From contig NZ_JAACZO010000017.1 of NCBI RefSeq assembly GCF_010993975.1, positions 1-36,285 of the forward strand: DNA of 36,285 nt, in the 5' to 3' direction. Source of the stretch: Halomonas faecis. Lineage in GTDB: Bacteria > Pseudomonadota > Gammaproteobacteria > Pseudomonadales > Halomonadaceae. The notes beneath the pieces were generated by a model, which did not search any database, was not told where the DNA came from, and was given only the letters and a program-made list of their open reading frames with translations. This document shows positions 7,023-18,330 of this stretch, in pieces (position 1 is the first letter of the stretch; every line of letters starts with the position of its first letter). The translations under genes were made by a program, and so were the position numbers.

Positions 7023-8309
7023 TTACTTGGCAGGATAGTCGCGCTGGGCATGGCCCGTATAGAGCTGGCGCGGGCGCCCGATCTTGTAGCTGTCGCTGAG
7101 CATCTCGTGCCAATGGGAGATCCAGCCGATGGTGCGTGACACGGCGAAGATCACCGTGAACATGTTGGTGGGAATGCCCATGGCCTTGAGAATGATGCCG
7201 GAATAGAAGTCGACGTTGGGGTAGAGCTTACGCTCGATGAAGTATTCGTCTTCAAGGGCGATCTGTTCCAGGCGCTTGGCGATCTTGAGCTGCGGGTCGT
7301 CGGCCATGCCCAGCTCGGCCAGCACCTCGTCGCAGGTCTCCTTCATGACCTTGGCGCGCGGATCGAAGTTGCGGTAGACGCGGTGACCGAAGCCCATCAG
7401 CTTGAAGGGGTCATCCTTGTCCTTGGCGCGGTCGACGAAGCGTTGGATGTTCTCTTCGGACTCGTCGCCGATCTCGTCGAGCATCTTCAGCACCGCCTCA
7501 TTGGCGCCGCCGTGGGCCGGGCCCCACAGGGCGGCGATGCCGGCGCTGATGCAGGCGAAGGGGTTGGCGCCGGTGGAGCCCGCGAGGCGCACCGTGGAGG
7601 TCGAGGCGTTCTGCTCGTGGTCGGCGTGGAGCATGAAGATACGATCCATGGCCTTGGCGTAGACCGGGTTGATCCTGTACTCCTCGCACGGGTTGCTGAA
7701 CATCATGTAGAGGAAGTTCTCTGCATAGCTCAGGTCGTTGCGCGGGTAGTTGAACGGTTGGCCGATGTTGTACTTGTAGGACATCGCCGCGATGGTCGGC
7801 ATCTTGGCAATCAGGCGGATGGCGCTGATTTCGCGGTCCCTTTCCTTGGTGATGTCCATGTGGTCGTGATAGAAGGCCGCCAGGCCGCCGACCACGCCGC
7901 ACAGGATCGACATCGGGTGCGCGTCGCGACGAAACCCCTTGAAGAAATTGTTGATCTGGTCGTGGACCATGGTGTGGTTGCTGATCCGCCACTCGAAGTC
8001 GGCATACTGGGCATCATCGGGGAGTTCTCCGAACAGCAGCAGATAGCAGAGTTCGACGAAGTTGGACTCCTTGGCGAGCTGGCCGATGGGATAGCCGCGA
8101 TGCAGCAGCACCCCTTGGCCGCCGTCGATGTAGGTGATGGCGGACTGGCAAGAGGAGGTGGCCATGAAGCCGGGGTCATAGGTGAACAGGCCTTCGGCGC
8201 CGAGTCCGCGCACGTCCACAACGTCAGGCCCCAGAGTGCCTGAGTAGACCGGCAGCTCGATCGCCTTCTCCAGCCCGTCTACCGTCAGTGTCGCTTTCCT
8301 GTCAGCCAT
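7023..8309 (-). CDS. gltA: Citrate synthase (type II)
   Basis: Condenses oxaloacetate with acetyl-CoA to form citrate, the first TCA-cycle step. The 428-residue length and sequence match the hexameric, NADH-sensitive type II enzymes of Gram-negative bacteria. The active-site histidine regions are [14 protein letters not shown] and [14 protein letters not shown], and the catalytic aspartate lies in [11 protein letters not shown]. The start is ATG 8309 ([12 protein letters not shown]), with AGGAGGCC a few bases upstream. It is transcribed divergently from sdhCDAB, an arrangement also seen in Pseudomonas and other gammaproteobacteria. A promoter (8417-8444) lies upstream and a strong hairpin terminator downstream. 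Confidence 0.97.
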   Translation of the reverse strand: MADRKATLTVDGLEKAIELPVYSGTLGPDVVDVRGLGAEGLFTYDPGFMATSSCQSAITYIDGGQGVLLHRGYPIGQLAKESNFVELCYLLLFGELPDDAQYADFEWRISNHTMVHDQINNFFKGFRRDAHPMSILCGVVGGLAAFYHDHMDITKERDREISAIRLIAKMPTIAAMSYKYNIGQPFNYPRNDLSYAENFLYMMFSNPCEEYRINPVYAKAMDRIFMLHADHEQNASTSTVRLAGSTGANPFACISAGIAALWGPAHGGANEAVLKMLDEIGDESEENIQRFVDRAKDKDDPFKLMGFGHRVYRNFDPRAKVMKETCDEVLAELGMADDPQLKIAKRLEQIALEDEYFIERKLYPNVDFYSGIILKAMGIPTNMFTVIFAVSRTIGWISHWHEMLSDSYKIGRPRQLYTGHAQRDYPAK

Positions 8310-8416
8310 GCTGGCCTCCTCTCGTCATCGAATGAAATCGTTAACTCGTTATTTCGCAAACGGTGTTTCCGACTGGTCGGGTCGTCAACAGCGCGGCCCG
8401 CAAAAAAGGTTCGCCC

Positions 8417-8444
8417 ACTATAGAAGCGTTCCCGGGATTGTCAA
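8417..8444 (-). promoter_or_regulatory. Sigma-70 promoter of gltA
   Basis: On the minus strand TTGACA (8439-8444), a 16-base spacer and TATAGT (8417-8422) form a near-consensus promoter reading toward gltA. The leader would be about 100 bases. Confidence 0.65.
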
Positions 8445-8467
8445 TTAGCCCATCGTGGCCTCACAGC

Positions 8468-8504
8468 TGTACATGTCACGGTTCGAAGTATAGTTTCATG
8501 TACA
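8468..8504. promoter_or_regulatory. Inverted octamers in the gltA-sdhC divergent region
   Basis: TGTACATG (8468-8475) and CATGTACA (8497-8504) are exact reverse complements 21 bases apart. They lie between the gltA and sdhC promoters, upstream of both, where a shared regulator would bind. The regulator is unknown. Confidence 0.35.
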
Positions 8505-8627
8505 ATAAATGGTGCTCTGCATCATGGTGGACGGAGTCTAGCCAGCTTGGGTGTCAGCATCGGGCGGTGGGAGGGATAGCGGCCTGATGACGGGCTTGAA
8601 CCATGGTCGAGTTCGCCGGTCGTTCAT

Positions 8628-8656
8628 TTGTCACTGGGAGTTCATGTCCCTATAAT
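8628..8656 (+). promoter_or_regulatory. Sigma-70 promoter of the sdh operon
   Basis: TTGTCA (8628-8633), a 17-base spacer and a perfect TATAAT (8651-8656) form a strong promoter. With a start site near 8663 the leader to the chosen sdhC start is about 137 bases. Confidence 0.7.
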
Positions 8657-8799
8657 CCACACCGCGCGACTGGCAGGTACTCGTTGTCATGCCCGTCACG
8701 GCAGCGGCGAGCCCCCTACCTCAAACCACCGCTTGCTTCACCCCGGTCAGCCAGCCGGAGGCCGCAACCGAAGCGAGCCAAGAGAGTGTGTATAGAGCC

Positions 8800-9177
8800 G
8801 TGAATAGCAAACGACCCGTCAACCTAGACCTCACCACGATACAGTTCCCACTTCCCGCCTTGACGTCGATCGCCCATCGCATCACCGGCGTCATTCTCTT
8901 CATCGGTCTCATCTTCGCCTTCTGGGCCTTCGATAAATCGCTATCCTCGCCTGCCGGCTTTGCCGCCGTGAGCGATGCACTGGCCAACAACGTCCTGGCC
9001 AAGCTGATCGCCTGGGGTCTGCTGTCGGCACTGGCCTTTCATCTCGTGGCCGGCATCAAGCACCTGCTGATGGACGCTGACATTGGCGTGACCCTCGAAG
9101 GGGGCGTCAAGAAGGCTCAGATCACTGTGGTGGTGAGTGCCGTTCTCATCATTCTGGCAGGAGTCTGGGTATGGTAA
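8800..9177 (+). CDS. sdhC: Succinate dehydrogenase cytochrome b556 subunit
   Basis: Membrane anchor of complex II, which binds heme b and ubiquinone with SdhD. The 125-residue protein has three membrane segments. It begins with the family's conserved N-terminus (NSKRPVNLDL), has the quinone-site region SIAHRITGV, and the heme-ligand region HLVAGIKHLLMD. The GTG at 8800 was chosen because it gives the conserved N-terminus and the usual length. An in-frame ATG at 8689 would add 37 residues of atypical sequence, although it lies just 26 bases after the predicted transcription start. It overlaps sdhD by 7 bases. Confidence 0.9.
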   Translation: MNSKRPVNLDLTTIQFPLPALTSIAHRITGVILFIGLIFAFWAFDKSLSSPAGFAAVSDALANNVLAKLIAWGLLSALAFHLVAGIKHLLMDADIGVTLEGGVKKAQITVVVSAVLIILAGVWVW

Positions 9178-9518
9178 CCAACATCACCAATCTGGGGCGC
9201 AGCGGCCTGTCCGACTGGCTCATCCAGCGCGTCTCGGCGCTGGTTCTGGCCCTCTACACACTGTTCATCGTTCTCTATCTGCTCTTCAACCCAGGGCTCG
9301 ACTACGCAACCTGGAGCGGCCTCTTCGCTCAGACCTGGATGCGTATTTTCACGCTGCTGGCATTGATCTCCATTGCGGCCCACGCCTGGGTAGGGTTGTG
9401 GACCGTAACCACGGATTATCTCAAGTCGACCGGCGTGCGCGTCGTCGCCCAGATCGTCATCATCCTGGCCATTTTCGTGTTCCTGGTCTGGGGTATCCAA
9501 GTGCTGTGGGGGGCCTGA
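9171..9518 (+). CDS. sdhD: Succinate dehydrogenase membrane anchor subunit
   Basis: Second hydrophobic anchor of succinate dehydrogenase, 115 residues with three membrane segments. The motif HAWVGLWTVTTDYLK carries the expected second heme b ligand histidine and the quinone-site aspartate-tyrosine pair known from E. coli SdhD. The N-terminal SDWLIQRVSA motif is also typical. Its ATG overlaps the end of sdhC and its stop lies 3 bases before the sdhA start, indicating translational coupling in the sdhCDAB operon. Confidence 0.93.
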   Translation: MVTNITNLGRSGLSDWLIQRVSALVLALYTLFIVLYLLFNPGLDYATWSGLFAQTWMRIFTLLALISIAAHAWVGLWTVTTDYLKSTGVRVVAQIVIILAIFVFLVWGIQVLWGA

Positions 9519-9521
9519 TAG

Positions 9522-11294
9522 ATGTCCAATATGCGTAGTCTGACATTCGACGCCATCATCATCGGCGGCGGGGGCTCCGGCCTGCGAGCGGCGCTGGAGC
9601 TGGCCAAGTCCGGCAAGAAGACCGCCGTGCTCTCCAAGGTCTTCCCGACCCGCTCTCATACCGTCTCCGCCCAGGGCGGCATCACCTGTGCCATCGCCTC
9701 TGCCGACCCCAACGACGACTGGCGCTGGCATATGTACGACACCGTCAAGGGCGGCGACTACATCACCGACCAGGATGCAGCGGAATACATGTGCTCCGAG
9801 GGCCCCAAGGCGGTGTTCGAGCTCGAGCACATGGGGCTGCCATTCTCGCGCTTCGACAATGGCCGCATCTACCAGCGTCCGTTCGGCGGTCAGTCCAAGG
9901 ATTTCGGCAAGGGTGGCCAGGCAGCACGTACCTGCGCGGCGGCCGACCGTACCGGCCATGCGCTGCTGCACACGCTGTACCAGAACAATCTGAAGAACAA
10001 CACCACCTTCCTCAACGAATGGTTCGCCGTCGACCTGGTCAAGAATGCCAATGGCGATGTGGTCGGCTGCATCGCCATGTGCATCGAGACTGGCGAAGTG
10101 GTGCACGTCAAGTCCAAGGCCACGGTGCTCGCCACCGGTGGGGCAGGGCGCATCTATGCCTCGACCACCAATGCCCTGATCAATACCGGTGACGGCATCG
10201 GCATGGCGCTGCGTGCCGGCTTTCCGATGCAGGACATGGAAATGTGGCAGTTCCACCCCACTGGCATCTACGGCGCCGGCGTGCTGGTCACCGAGGGCTG
10301 CCGCGGTGAGGGCGGTTACCTGGTCAACAAGGATGGCGAGCGCTTCATGGAGCGCTATGCCCCCAATGCCAAGGACCTCGCCGGACGCGATGTGGTAGCG
10401 CGCTCCATGGTCATGGAAATCCTCGAAGGCCGCGGCTGTGGCGAAAACGGCGATCACGTCTTCCTCAAGCTCGACCATCTGGGCGAGGAAGTGTTGGGCA
10501 AGCGCCTGCCGGGCATCAGCGAGCTATCCAAGATCTTCGCTCACGTCGACCCGGCCGAAGCGCCGATTCCGGTGGTGCCGACCTGTCACTACATGATGGG
10601 TGGGGTGCCCACCAACGTTCATGGCCAGGCGATCATGCAGGATGCCAAGGGCAAGGACAAGGTCATCAATGGCCTGTTCGCCTGCGGTGAGGCGGCCTGC
10701 GTATCGGTGCACGGTGCCAATCGCCTGGGTGGCAATTCGCTGCTCGACCTGGTGGTGTTCGGTCGCGCTGCGGGCATGTTCATCGAGAGCGCGCTCAACG
10801 AGGGTGTCGACTATCTCGACGCCACCGAGTCCGACGTGGATTCGGCGATGAAACGCATCACCCGCTGGGATGAGTCGAGTGACGGCGAGTCCGTGGCCGA
10901 TCTCAAGACCGAATTGCAGAGCATCATGCAGACCAGCTTTGGTGTCTTCCGTCAGGAGGAGCACATGCAGGAAGGGGTCAAGCAGCTGGCCGACCTGCGT
11001 GAGCGTATCTCGCGTGCCCACCTGGCCGACAAGTCTGGGGCCTTCAACACGGCCCGAGTCGAGGCGCTGGAGCTCGACAACCTGATGGAGGTGGCCGAGG
11101 CCACTGCCATTGCAGCGTTGGAGCGCAAGGAGAGCCGTGGCGCGCACTCCCGCTATGACTATCCGGATCGCGATGACACCAACTGGCTGAAGCACTCCAT
11201 GTACTTCCCGGCCGAGAAGCGGGTCGGCAAGCGCGACGTCAACTTCAAACCGAAGACCGTCGACACCTTCGAGCCGAAAATCCGTACTTACTAA
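9522..11294 (+). CDS. sdhA: Succinate dehydrogenase flavoprotein subunit
   Basis: Catalytic subunit of complex II, oxidising succinate to fumarate with covalently bound FAD; 590 residues. The FAD-binding loop is [12 protein letters not shown] (13-24). The histidine that carries the flavin lies in [10 protein letters not shown] (H46). Active-site segments [13 protein letters not shown] and [14 protein letters not shown] are intact, as is the C-terminal KHSMYFP region. It starts three bases after sdhD and ends 15 bases before sdhB. Confidence 0.98.
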   Translation: MSNMRSLTFDAIIIGGGGSGLRAALELAKSGKKTAVLSKVFPTRSHTVSAQGGITCAIASADPNDDWRWHMYDTVKGGDYITDQDAAEYMCSEGPKAVFELEHMGLPFSRFDNGRIYQRPFGGQSKDFGKGGQAARTCAAADRTGHALLHTLYQNNLKNNTTFLNEWFAVDLVKNANGDVVGCIAMCIETGEVVHVKSKATVLATGGAGRIYASTTNALINTGDGIGMALRAGFPMQDMEMWQFHPTGIYGAGVLVTEGCRGEGGYLVNKDGERFMERYAPNAKDLAGRDVVARSMVMEILEGRGCGENGDHVFLKLDHLGEEVLGKRLPGISELSKIFAHVDPAEAPIPVVPTCHYMMGGVPTNVHGQAIMQDAKGKDKVINGLFACGEAACVSVHGANRLGGNSLLDLVVFGRAAGMFIESALNEGVDYLDATESDVDSAMKRITRWDESSDGESVADLKTELQSIMQTSFGVFRQEEHMQEGVKQLADLRERISRAHLADKSGAFNTARVEALELDNLMEVAEATAIAALERKESRGAHSRYDYPDRDDTNWLKHSMYFPAEKRVGKRDVNFKPKTVDTFEPKIRTY

Positions 11295-11309
11295 AGGGGG
11301 AGTCACGAG

Positions 11310-12014
11310 ATGCTTCAGGTATCCATTTACCGCTACAACCCGGAAACCGACTCCGCGCCCTACATGCAGGAGTATCAACTGGACACCCAGGGCCGTGACC
11401 TCATGGTTCTCAATGTCCTGGAAATGCTCAAGGCCGAAGACACCACGCTGGCCTACCGTCGCAGTTGCCGCGAAGGCGTATGCGGTTCCGACGGCATGAA
11501 CATGAACGGCAAGAACGGCCTGGCCTGCATCACCTCGCTCTCCGAGGTGGTCAAGGACAACAAGCTGACCTTGCGCCCGCTGCCCGGGCTGCCGGTGGTG
11601 CGTGACCTGGTCGTCGACATGGCGCTGTTCTACAAGCAGTACGAGCGCATTCAGCCCTACCTCCAGAACGATGACCCGGCACCGGCCATCGAGCGCCTGC
11701 AGGCGCCGGAGGATCGCGACAAGCTCGACGGTCTCTACGAGTGCATCCTGTGCGCCTGCTGTTCGACCGCCTGCCCGTCGTTCTGGTGGAATCCCGACAA
11801 GTTCGTCGGCCCGGCGGGACTGCTGCAGGCCTATCGTTTCCTGGCCGATTCCCGGGATACGGCAACTCGCGAGCGTTTGTCGGATCTCGAGGACCCGTTC
11901 AGCGTGTTCCGCTGCCGCGGGATCATGAACTGCGTGGCGGTGTGCCCCAAGGGGCTCAACCCCACTCGCGCGATCGGCAAGATCCGCGAGATGCTGCTCG
12001 CCGATGCCACTTAA
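11310..12014 (+). CDS. sdhB: Succinate dehydrogenase iron-sulfur subunit
   Basis: Carries electrons from SdhA to the quinone site through three iron-sulfur clusters; 234 residues. The 2Fe-2S ligands are in CREGVCGSDGMNMNG with a further cysteine at about 73. The 4Fe-4S and 3Fe-4S ligands lie in CILCACCSTACPS and CRGIMNCVAVCPKGLNP. Length and motif order match E. coli SdhB. A GGGGGAG ribosome site precedes the ATG. It is the last sdh gene; two hairpins separate it from sucA. Confidence 0.97.
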   Translation: MLQVSIYRYNPETDSAPYMQEYQLDTQGRDLMVLNVLEMLKAEDTTLAYRRSCREGVCGSDGMNMNGKNGLACITSLSEVVKDNKLTLRPLPGLPVVRDLVVDMALFYKQYERIQPYLQNDDPAPAIERLQAPEDRDKLDGLYECILCACCSTACPSFWWNPDKFVGPAGLLQAYRFLADSRDTATRERLSDLEDPFSVFRCRGIMNCVAVCPKGLNPTRAIGKIREMLLADAT

Positions 12015-12052
12015 ATCGTGGCGCCCGGCTTGCTATCATGGCAGTCGGTTTT

Positions 12053-12079
12053 CCGGCCGCGACATCCCGTCGCGGCCGG
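12053..12079 (+). terminator. Hairpin downstream of sdhB
   Basis: CCGGCCGCGAC and GTCGCGGCCGG form a perfect 11-bp GC stem around ATCCC, 38 bases after sdhB. No T-run follows, so it may be an mRNA-stabilising or attenuating hairpin rather than a full terminator. Confidence 0.5.
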
Positions 12080-12097
12080 CCTGCGAACAGCAAGACG

Positions 12098-12124
12098 AGA
12101 GCCGGTGCCTTGGGTACCGGCTCT
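12098..12124 (+). terminator. Second hairpin between sdhB and sucA
   Basis: AGAGCCGGT (12098-12106) and ACCGGCTCT (12116-12124) form a 9-bp stem around a nine-base loop, followed by TGACC without a T-run. Together with the first hairpin it could reduce or process the transcript between the sdh and suc genes. Confidence 0.4.
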
Positions 12125-12269
12125 TGACCATGCAACATTCACGGTTTCGGCCCCTCATGGCCCGAGACGCCGGCGATGAAGACGCCCCTCCGGCAGGGCA
12201 CCACCCAGGCCGCCGCGGCTGGGCCGTGACGGCGCCGACTACACCCCATCAGTGCAGGGTGACCGAGAG

Positions 12270-15101
12270 ATGCAACAAGGCATAATGGAGTTGATGTGGA
12301 GTAGCTCCCACGTGAGCGGCAGCAACGTTCACTATGTGGAGGCGCTCTACGAGCAATACCTCGCCGATCCCGGTTCCGTCCCCGACGAGTGGCGAACCTA
12401 TTTCGATCAACTGCCCAATCCCGACGGCAGCGCTTCTCAGGACGTTCCGCTGAGCCCCGTCCGCGACCAGTTTCATCAGTTGGCGCGGGCCCGCCGCACG
12501 ACGGCGGCACCGGCCGCTGGCAGCGGAGAGAATCGCAAGCAGGTCAAGGTGCTGCAGCTGATCAACGCCTATCGTTTTCGGGGTCACCAGAAGGCCAATA
12601 TCGATCCCCTCGGCCTGCGCAGCCAGACCCCCATTCCCGATCTCGACCTTTCCTTCCATCAGCTCACCAAGGACGACCTGGACACCGAGTTTCAGACCGG
12701 CTCGTTCTTCCTGGGCATGGACAAGGCTTCGCTGCGCGAGATCGTCGATGCCCTGGAGCAGACCTACTGTCGCTCCATCGGCTGCGAGATCATGCACATC
12801 GTCGACACCGAGGAGAAGCGCTGGCTGCAGCAGCGTTTCGAGTCGGTGCGTTCGGCGCCCAAATTCAGCGACGAGGTTCGCAAGCACCTGCTGGAGCGGC
12901 TCACCGCTGCCGAGGGGCTGGAGAACTACCTGGCCTCCAAGTATCCGGGCACCAAACGCTTCGGCCTGGAGGGGGGTGAGTCGTTCATTCCCATGATGGA
13001 CGAACTGATCCAGCGCGCCGGCGGCTATGGCACCAAGGAAGTGGTCATCGGCATGGCTCACCGTGGCCGTCTCAACTTTCTGGTCAATATTCTTGGCAAG
13101 AACCCTTCCGACCTGATCGACGAATTCGATGGCAAGAGGGTCGTGGAGCGCGGCTCCGGTGACGTGAAGTATCACCAGGGCTTCAGCTCCAACGTCATGA
13201 CGCCGGGTGGCGAGGTGCACCTGGCCTTGGCCTTCAACCCCTCGCACCTGGAAATTGTCGCGCCGGTGGTGGAAGGCTCGGTACGCGCTCGTCAGGATCG
13301 TCGCGACGATGCCGCCGGCGACAAGGTGTTGCCGATCAACGTGCACGGCGATGCGGCCTTCGCCGGCCAGGGCGTGGTCATGGAGACCTTCCAGATGTCC
13401 CAGACCCGCGCCTACAAGACCGGCGGTACGGTGCACATCGTCATCAACAACCAGGTCGGTTTCACCACCTCGCACCCTCAGGACACGCGCTCCACCGAGT
13501 ACTGCACCGACATTGCCAAGATGGTGCAGGCGCCGATCTTCCACGTGAATGGGGATGATCCGGACGCGGTGCTGCATGCCACTCAGGTGGCGCTCGACTA
13601 TCGCCAGCAGTTCCACAAGGACGTCGTCATCGACCTGGTATGCTACCGCCGCCGCGGCCACAACGAGGCTGACGAGCCTTCCGGCACCCAGCCGATGATG
13701 TACCGCAAGATCAAGCAGCGCCCCTCGTCACGCAGCCTCTATGCACAGCGGCTGGTCGAGCAGGACGTGCTCGGCGAGGATGAGGCCAAGACGATGGTCG
13801 AGACCTATCGTGAGGACCTCATGGCCGGCAACCACGTGGCCAATGCCCTGGTTCAGGAGCCCAATACCTCGCTGTTCGTCGACTGGACACCCTATCTCGG
13901 TCACGAGTGGACCGCACATGCCGATACCACCGTCGACATGAAGCACCTGCAGCGCCTGGCGGCGAGGATGTGCGAGATTCCCGATGGAATCGATGTGCAG
14001 CGCCAGGTCGCCAAGATTTACGAGGATCGCCGCAAGATGCAGGCTGGCGGCATGGCGCTGAACTGGGGGTTTGCCGAGACCTTGGCCTACGCCACTCTGC
14101 TCGATGAGGGGCATCCGGTGCGCCTGACCGGCCAGGACGTGGGGCGCGGCACCTTCTCCCACCGCCATGCCGTGGTGCACAACCAGAAGGACGGTACGAC
14201 GTACGTGCCGCTGCAGCACATGAGCGATGGCCAGCCACGCTTCACCATCCACGATTCCTTCCTCTCCGAAGAGGCGGTACTGGGATTCGAGTACGGCTAT
14301 GCCACGACGGCACCCAACGACCTGGTGATCTGGGAGGCGCAGTTCGGCGACTTCTTCAACGGTGCCCAGGTGGTGGTCGATCAGTTCATCTCTTCCGGCG
14401 AGACCAAATGGGAGCGCCTGTGTGGCCTGACCATGCTGCTTCCCCACGGCTACGAAGGTCAGGGACCGGAGCACTCTTCGGCACGTCTCGAGCGTTTCCT
14501 GCAGATGTGCGCCGAGCACAACATGCAGGTGTGCGTGCCCACTACCCCGGCACAGATATTCCATCTGCTGCGCCGCCAGGTCATTCGCAAGCTGCGCAAG
14601 CCGCTGGTGGTGATGTCGCCGAAGAGCCTGCTGCGCCACAAGGAGGCGGTCTCGGGCCTCGATGACCTGGCCAACGGCAGCTTTCTGCCGGTCGTGCCCG
14701 ACCAGGGCAATCTGGCCGCCGAGAAGGTCAAGCGCGTCGTGCTATGTGCCGGCAAGGTGTATTACGAACTGGCCGCGTGGCGCGAGGAGAACGAGCGCGA
14801 CGACACCGCGATCGTGCGTATCGAGCAGCTCTATCCCTTCCCCAAGGAGGAGCTCTTTGAGGCGCTCAAGGATTACGTCAACATCGAGACCGTGGTGTGG
14901 TGTCAGGAAGAGCCGCTCAATCAAGGGGCCTGGTACCCCAGCCAACACCATATGCGCGCCGTGGCCGATCTGCTCAGCCAGGGGCTGGGTGGCGAGCTCA
15001 AGTTTGCCGGTCGTCCCGCCTCGGCGGCGCCGGCATGCGGCTACATGTCCGTGCACATCGAACAGCAGCGACAGCTGGTGGAAGACGCCTTTACCATTTG
15101 A
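12270..15101 (+). CDS. sucA: 2-oxoglutarate dehydrogenase E1 component
   Basis: Thiamine-diphosphate enzyme that decarboxylates 2-oxoglutarate and passes the succinyl group to the E2 lipoyl arm; 943 residues, close to E. coli SucA (933). Recognisable segments are the N-terminal HYVEALYEQYLADP, GMAHRGRLN and HVNGDDPDAV (thiamine diphosphate/Mg region), and GQDVGRGTFSHRHAVVH in the transketolase-like domain. ATG 12270 (MQQGIMELMW) was chosen over a GTG at 12252; only a weak GAGAG site precedes it. It begins the sucAB-lpdA-sucCD set and is separated from sdhB by about 255 bases containing two hairpins. Confidence 0.96.
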   Translation: MQQGIMELMWSSSHVSGSNVHYVEALYEQYLADPGSVPDEWRTYFDQLPNPDGSASQDVPLSPVRDQFHQLARARRTTAAPAAGSGENRKQVKVLQLINAYRFRGHQKANIDPLGLRSQTPIPDLDLSFHQLTKDDLDTEFQTGSFFLGMDKASLREIVDALEQTYCRSIGCEIMHIVDTEEKRWLQQRFESVRSAPKFSDEVRKHLLERLTAAEGLENYLASKYPGTKRFGLEGGESFIPMMDELIQRAGGYGTKEVVIGMAHRGRLNFLVNILGKNPSDLIDEFDGKRVVERGSGDVKYHQGFSSNVMTPGGEVHLALAFNPSHLEIVAPVVEGSVRARQDRRDDAAGDKVLPINVHGDAAFAGQGVVMETFQMSQTRAYKTGGTVHIVINNQVGFTTSHPQDTRSTEYCTDIAKMVQAPIFHVNGDDPDAVLHATQVALDYRQQFHKDVVIDLVCYRRRGHNEADEPSGTQPMMYRKIKQRPSSRSLYAQRLVEQDVLGEDEAKTMVETYREDLMAGNHVANALVQEPNTSLFVDWTPYLGHEWTAHADTTVDMKHLQRLAARMCEIPDGIDVQRQVAKIYEDRRKMQAGGMALNWGFAETLAYATLLDEGHPVRLTGQDVGRGTFSHRHAVVHNQKDGTTYVPLQHMSDGQPRFTIHDSFLSEEAVLGFEYGYATTAPNDLVIWEAQFGDFFNGAQVVVDQFISSGETKWERLCGLTMLLPHGYEGQGPEHSSARLERFLQMCAEHNMQVCVPTTPAQIFHLLRRQVIRKLRKPLVVMSPKSLLRHKEAVSGLDDLANGSFLPVVPDQGNLAAEKVKRVVLCAGKVYYELAAWREENERDDTAIVRIEQLYPFPKEELFEALKDYVNIETVVWCQEEPLNQGAWYPSQHHMRAVADLLSQGLGGELKFAGRPASAAPACGYMSVHIEQQRQLVEDAFTI

Positions 15102-15143
15102 CGCCTTTCATCGCGACGAGAGAGATCACACAAGGGATACGAC

Positions 15144-16703
15144 ATGGCTACCGACATCAAAGCGCCCACCTTTCCGGAATCCGTTGCTGAAGGCACCGTG
15201 GCGGCCTGGCACAAGAAGCCCGGAGACAGTGTCGAGCGCGACGAATTGATCGTCGAGATCGAGACGGACAAGGTGGTGCTCGAGGTGGTGGCACCCGAAG
15301 CCGGCACCCTCAGCGAGGTGACGGTCGAGGAGGGCGATACCGTCGCCTCCGAGCAAGTGCTGGGCAAGATCGGTGAAGGGAAGGCCGCCGGTGGCGGTAC
15401 GGAAGCCAAGAAGAGTGACGCCAAGGCGGAGAAGAAGCCCGACGACGCCCAGGCGCAGAAGCCGGCTTCCGGCAAGCAGCATGAGGTCAAGGCCCCGACC
15501 TTCCCCGAGTCGATCCAGGAAGGCACCGTGGCCAGCTGGAACAAGCAGGTCGGCGAAGCGGTCAAGCGCGACGAGGTGCTGGCCGAGATCGAGACCGACA
15601 AGGTAGTGCTCGAGGTGGTCGCCCCGGCCGACGGGGCGCTGACCGAGATCAAGGCCGAAGAGGGCAGCCAGGTCGAGTCCGAAGCGGTGCTGGCGCTGTT
15701 CGCCGAAGGCGCCGGTGGCGAGAATACGGCCAGTGAACCCGAGGCGCCGGCTGACGGTTCCGACGAAAGCGCCGCGGAAGAGCCGGTCGGCGACAAGATC
15801 CTAGCGCCGGCGGCGCGCAAGCTGGTGGCCGAGCACGACCTCGACGTCAACAAGATCGAGGGCACCGGCAAGGGCGGACGCATCCTCAAAGAGGACGTCC
15901 AGAAGGCCGTCAAGGACGGCAGTGCCAAGAAAGTCGCCAAGCAGCCCAAGGCCGCCGGCACCCTCGAGCAGGCTGCCGCAGCGGCACCGGTGGTCGAGGG
16001 CGAGCGCCCCGAGAAGCGCGTGCCGATGAGCCGCCTGCGTCAGACCATCGCCAAGCGTCTGGTCCAGGCGCAGCAGACTGCAGCCATGCTCACCACCTAC
16101 AACGAGGTGGACATGGGAGCGGTGATGGATCTACGTGCCCAGTACAAGGAGACCTTCCTCAAGGCCCACGACGTCAAGCTCGGTTTCATGGGCTTCTTCG
16201 TCAAGGCGGCCTCTGAGGCGCTCAAGCGGTTCCCCGACGTCAACGCATCGATCGACGGTACCGACATCGTCTACCACGGTTACCAGGACATCGGCGTCGC
16301 CGTCTCCACCGACCGGGGGCTGGTGGTCCCGGTGCTGCGCGACACCGACAGCATGAAGATCGCCGACGTCGAGAAGGGCATCGTCGACTTTGGCAAGCGG
16401 GCCCGCGACGGCAAGCTCGGCATCGATGAGATGCAGGGAGGGACCTTCACCATCACCAACGGCGGCATCTTCGGCTCGCTGATGTCCACGCCGATCATCA
16501 ATCCGCCGCAGACCGCGATCCTGGGCATGCACAAGATCCAGGAGCGTCCCATGGCGGTGAACGGCAAGGTCGAGATCCGGCCGATGATGTACCTGGCGGT
16601 CTCCTACGACCACCGCATGATCGACGGCAAGGACGCGGTGCAGTTCCTGGTCACCATCAAGGAATTGCTCGAGGATCCGGCGCGCCTGCTGCTGGATGTG
16701 TGA
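15144..16703 (+). CDS. sucB: Dihydrolipoyl succinyltransferase E2 with two lipoyl domains
   Basis: Core subunit of the 2-oxoglutarate dehydrogenase complex, transferring succinyl from E1 to CoA. At 519 residues it is about 110 longer than E. coli SucB because the lipoyl domain is duplicated: both copies contain [13 protein letters not shown] with the lipoylated lysine at K43 and K153, joined by an Ala/Lys/Asp-rich linker. A peripheral-subunit-binding domain follows (about 215-252, [15 protein letters not shown]). The catalytic domain ends with [12 protein letters not shown], which holds the active-site histidine. The start ATG 15144 is preceded by GGGATACGAC. It lies 42 bases after sucA and 49 before lpdA. 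Confidence 0.96.
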   Translation: MATDIKAPTFPESVAEGTVAAWHKKPGDSVERDELIVEIETDKVVLEVVAPEAGTLSEVTVEEGDTVASEQVLGKIGEGKAAGGGTEAKKSDAKAEKKPDDAQAQKPASGKQHEVKAPTFPESIQEGTVASWNKQVGEAVKRDEVLAEIETDKVVLEVVAPADGALTEIKAEEGSQVESEAVLALFAEGAGGENTASEPEAPADGSDESAAEEPVGDKILAPAARKLVAEHDLDVNKIEGTGKGGRILKEDVQKAVKDGSAKKVAKQPKAAGTLEQAAAAAPVVEGERPEKRVPMSRLRQTIAKRLVQAQQTAAMLTTYNEVDMGAVMDLRAQYKETFLKAHDVKLGFMGFFVKAASEALKRFPDVNASIDGTDIVYHGYQDIGVAVSTDRGLVVPVLRDTDSMKIADVEKGIVDFGKRARDGKLGIDEMQGGTFTITNGGIFGSLMSTPIINPPQTAILGMHKIQERPMAVNGKVEIRPMMYLAVSYDHRMIDGKDAVQFLVTIKELLEDPARLLLDV

Positions 16704-16743
16704 GCCTGCCGACGTCACCGTTAAAACGCGAACCGATCAATAG

Positions 16744-18192
<1,449 letters not shown>

Positions 18193-18223
18193 GCACAACA
18201 AGCGCCACCTACGGGTAGCGCAT

Positions 18224-18248
18224 CGCTTCCGGCCAAGTATCGGAAGCG
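18224..18248 (+). other. Hairpin between lpdA and sucC
   Basis: CGCTTCCG (18224-18231) and CGGAAGCG (18241-18248) form an 8-bp stem around nine bases. No T-run follows. It may be an mRNA processing or attenuation element in the suc transcript. Confidence 0.35.
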
Positions 18249-18330
18249 GTCGGTGGTGGCCTGAATGCCGCACCCCACCGGTGTCGGCCGGGCCGCCGTT
18301 CGAGTCACATGCAACCAATGGCATGAATCG

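Noticed and set aside
8689..8799. Longer SdhC start at ATG 8689
   Set aside because: The added 37 residues are unlike any SdhC N-terminus; GTG 8800 gives the conserved start and length. Kept as an open question in the findings.
9117..10478. Minus-strand open frame of about 450 codons opposite sdhA
   Set aside because: Histidine-, glycine- and valine-rich shadow of sdhA; no motif or ribosome site supports it.
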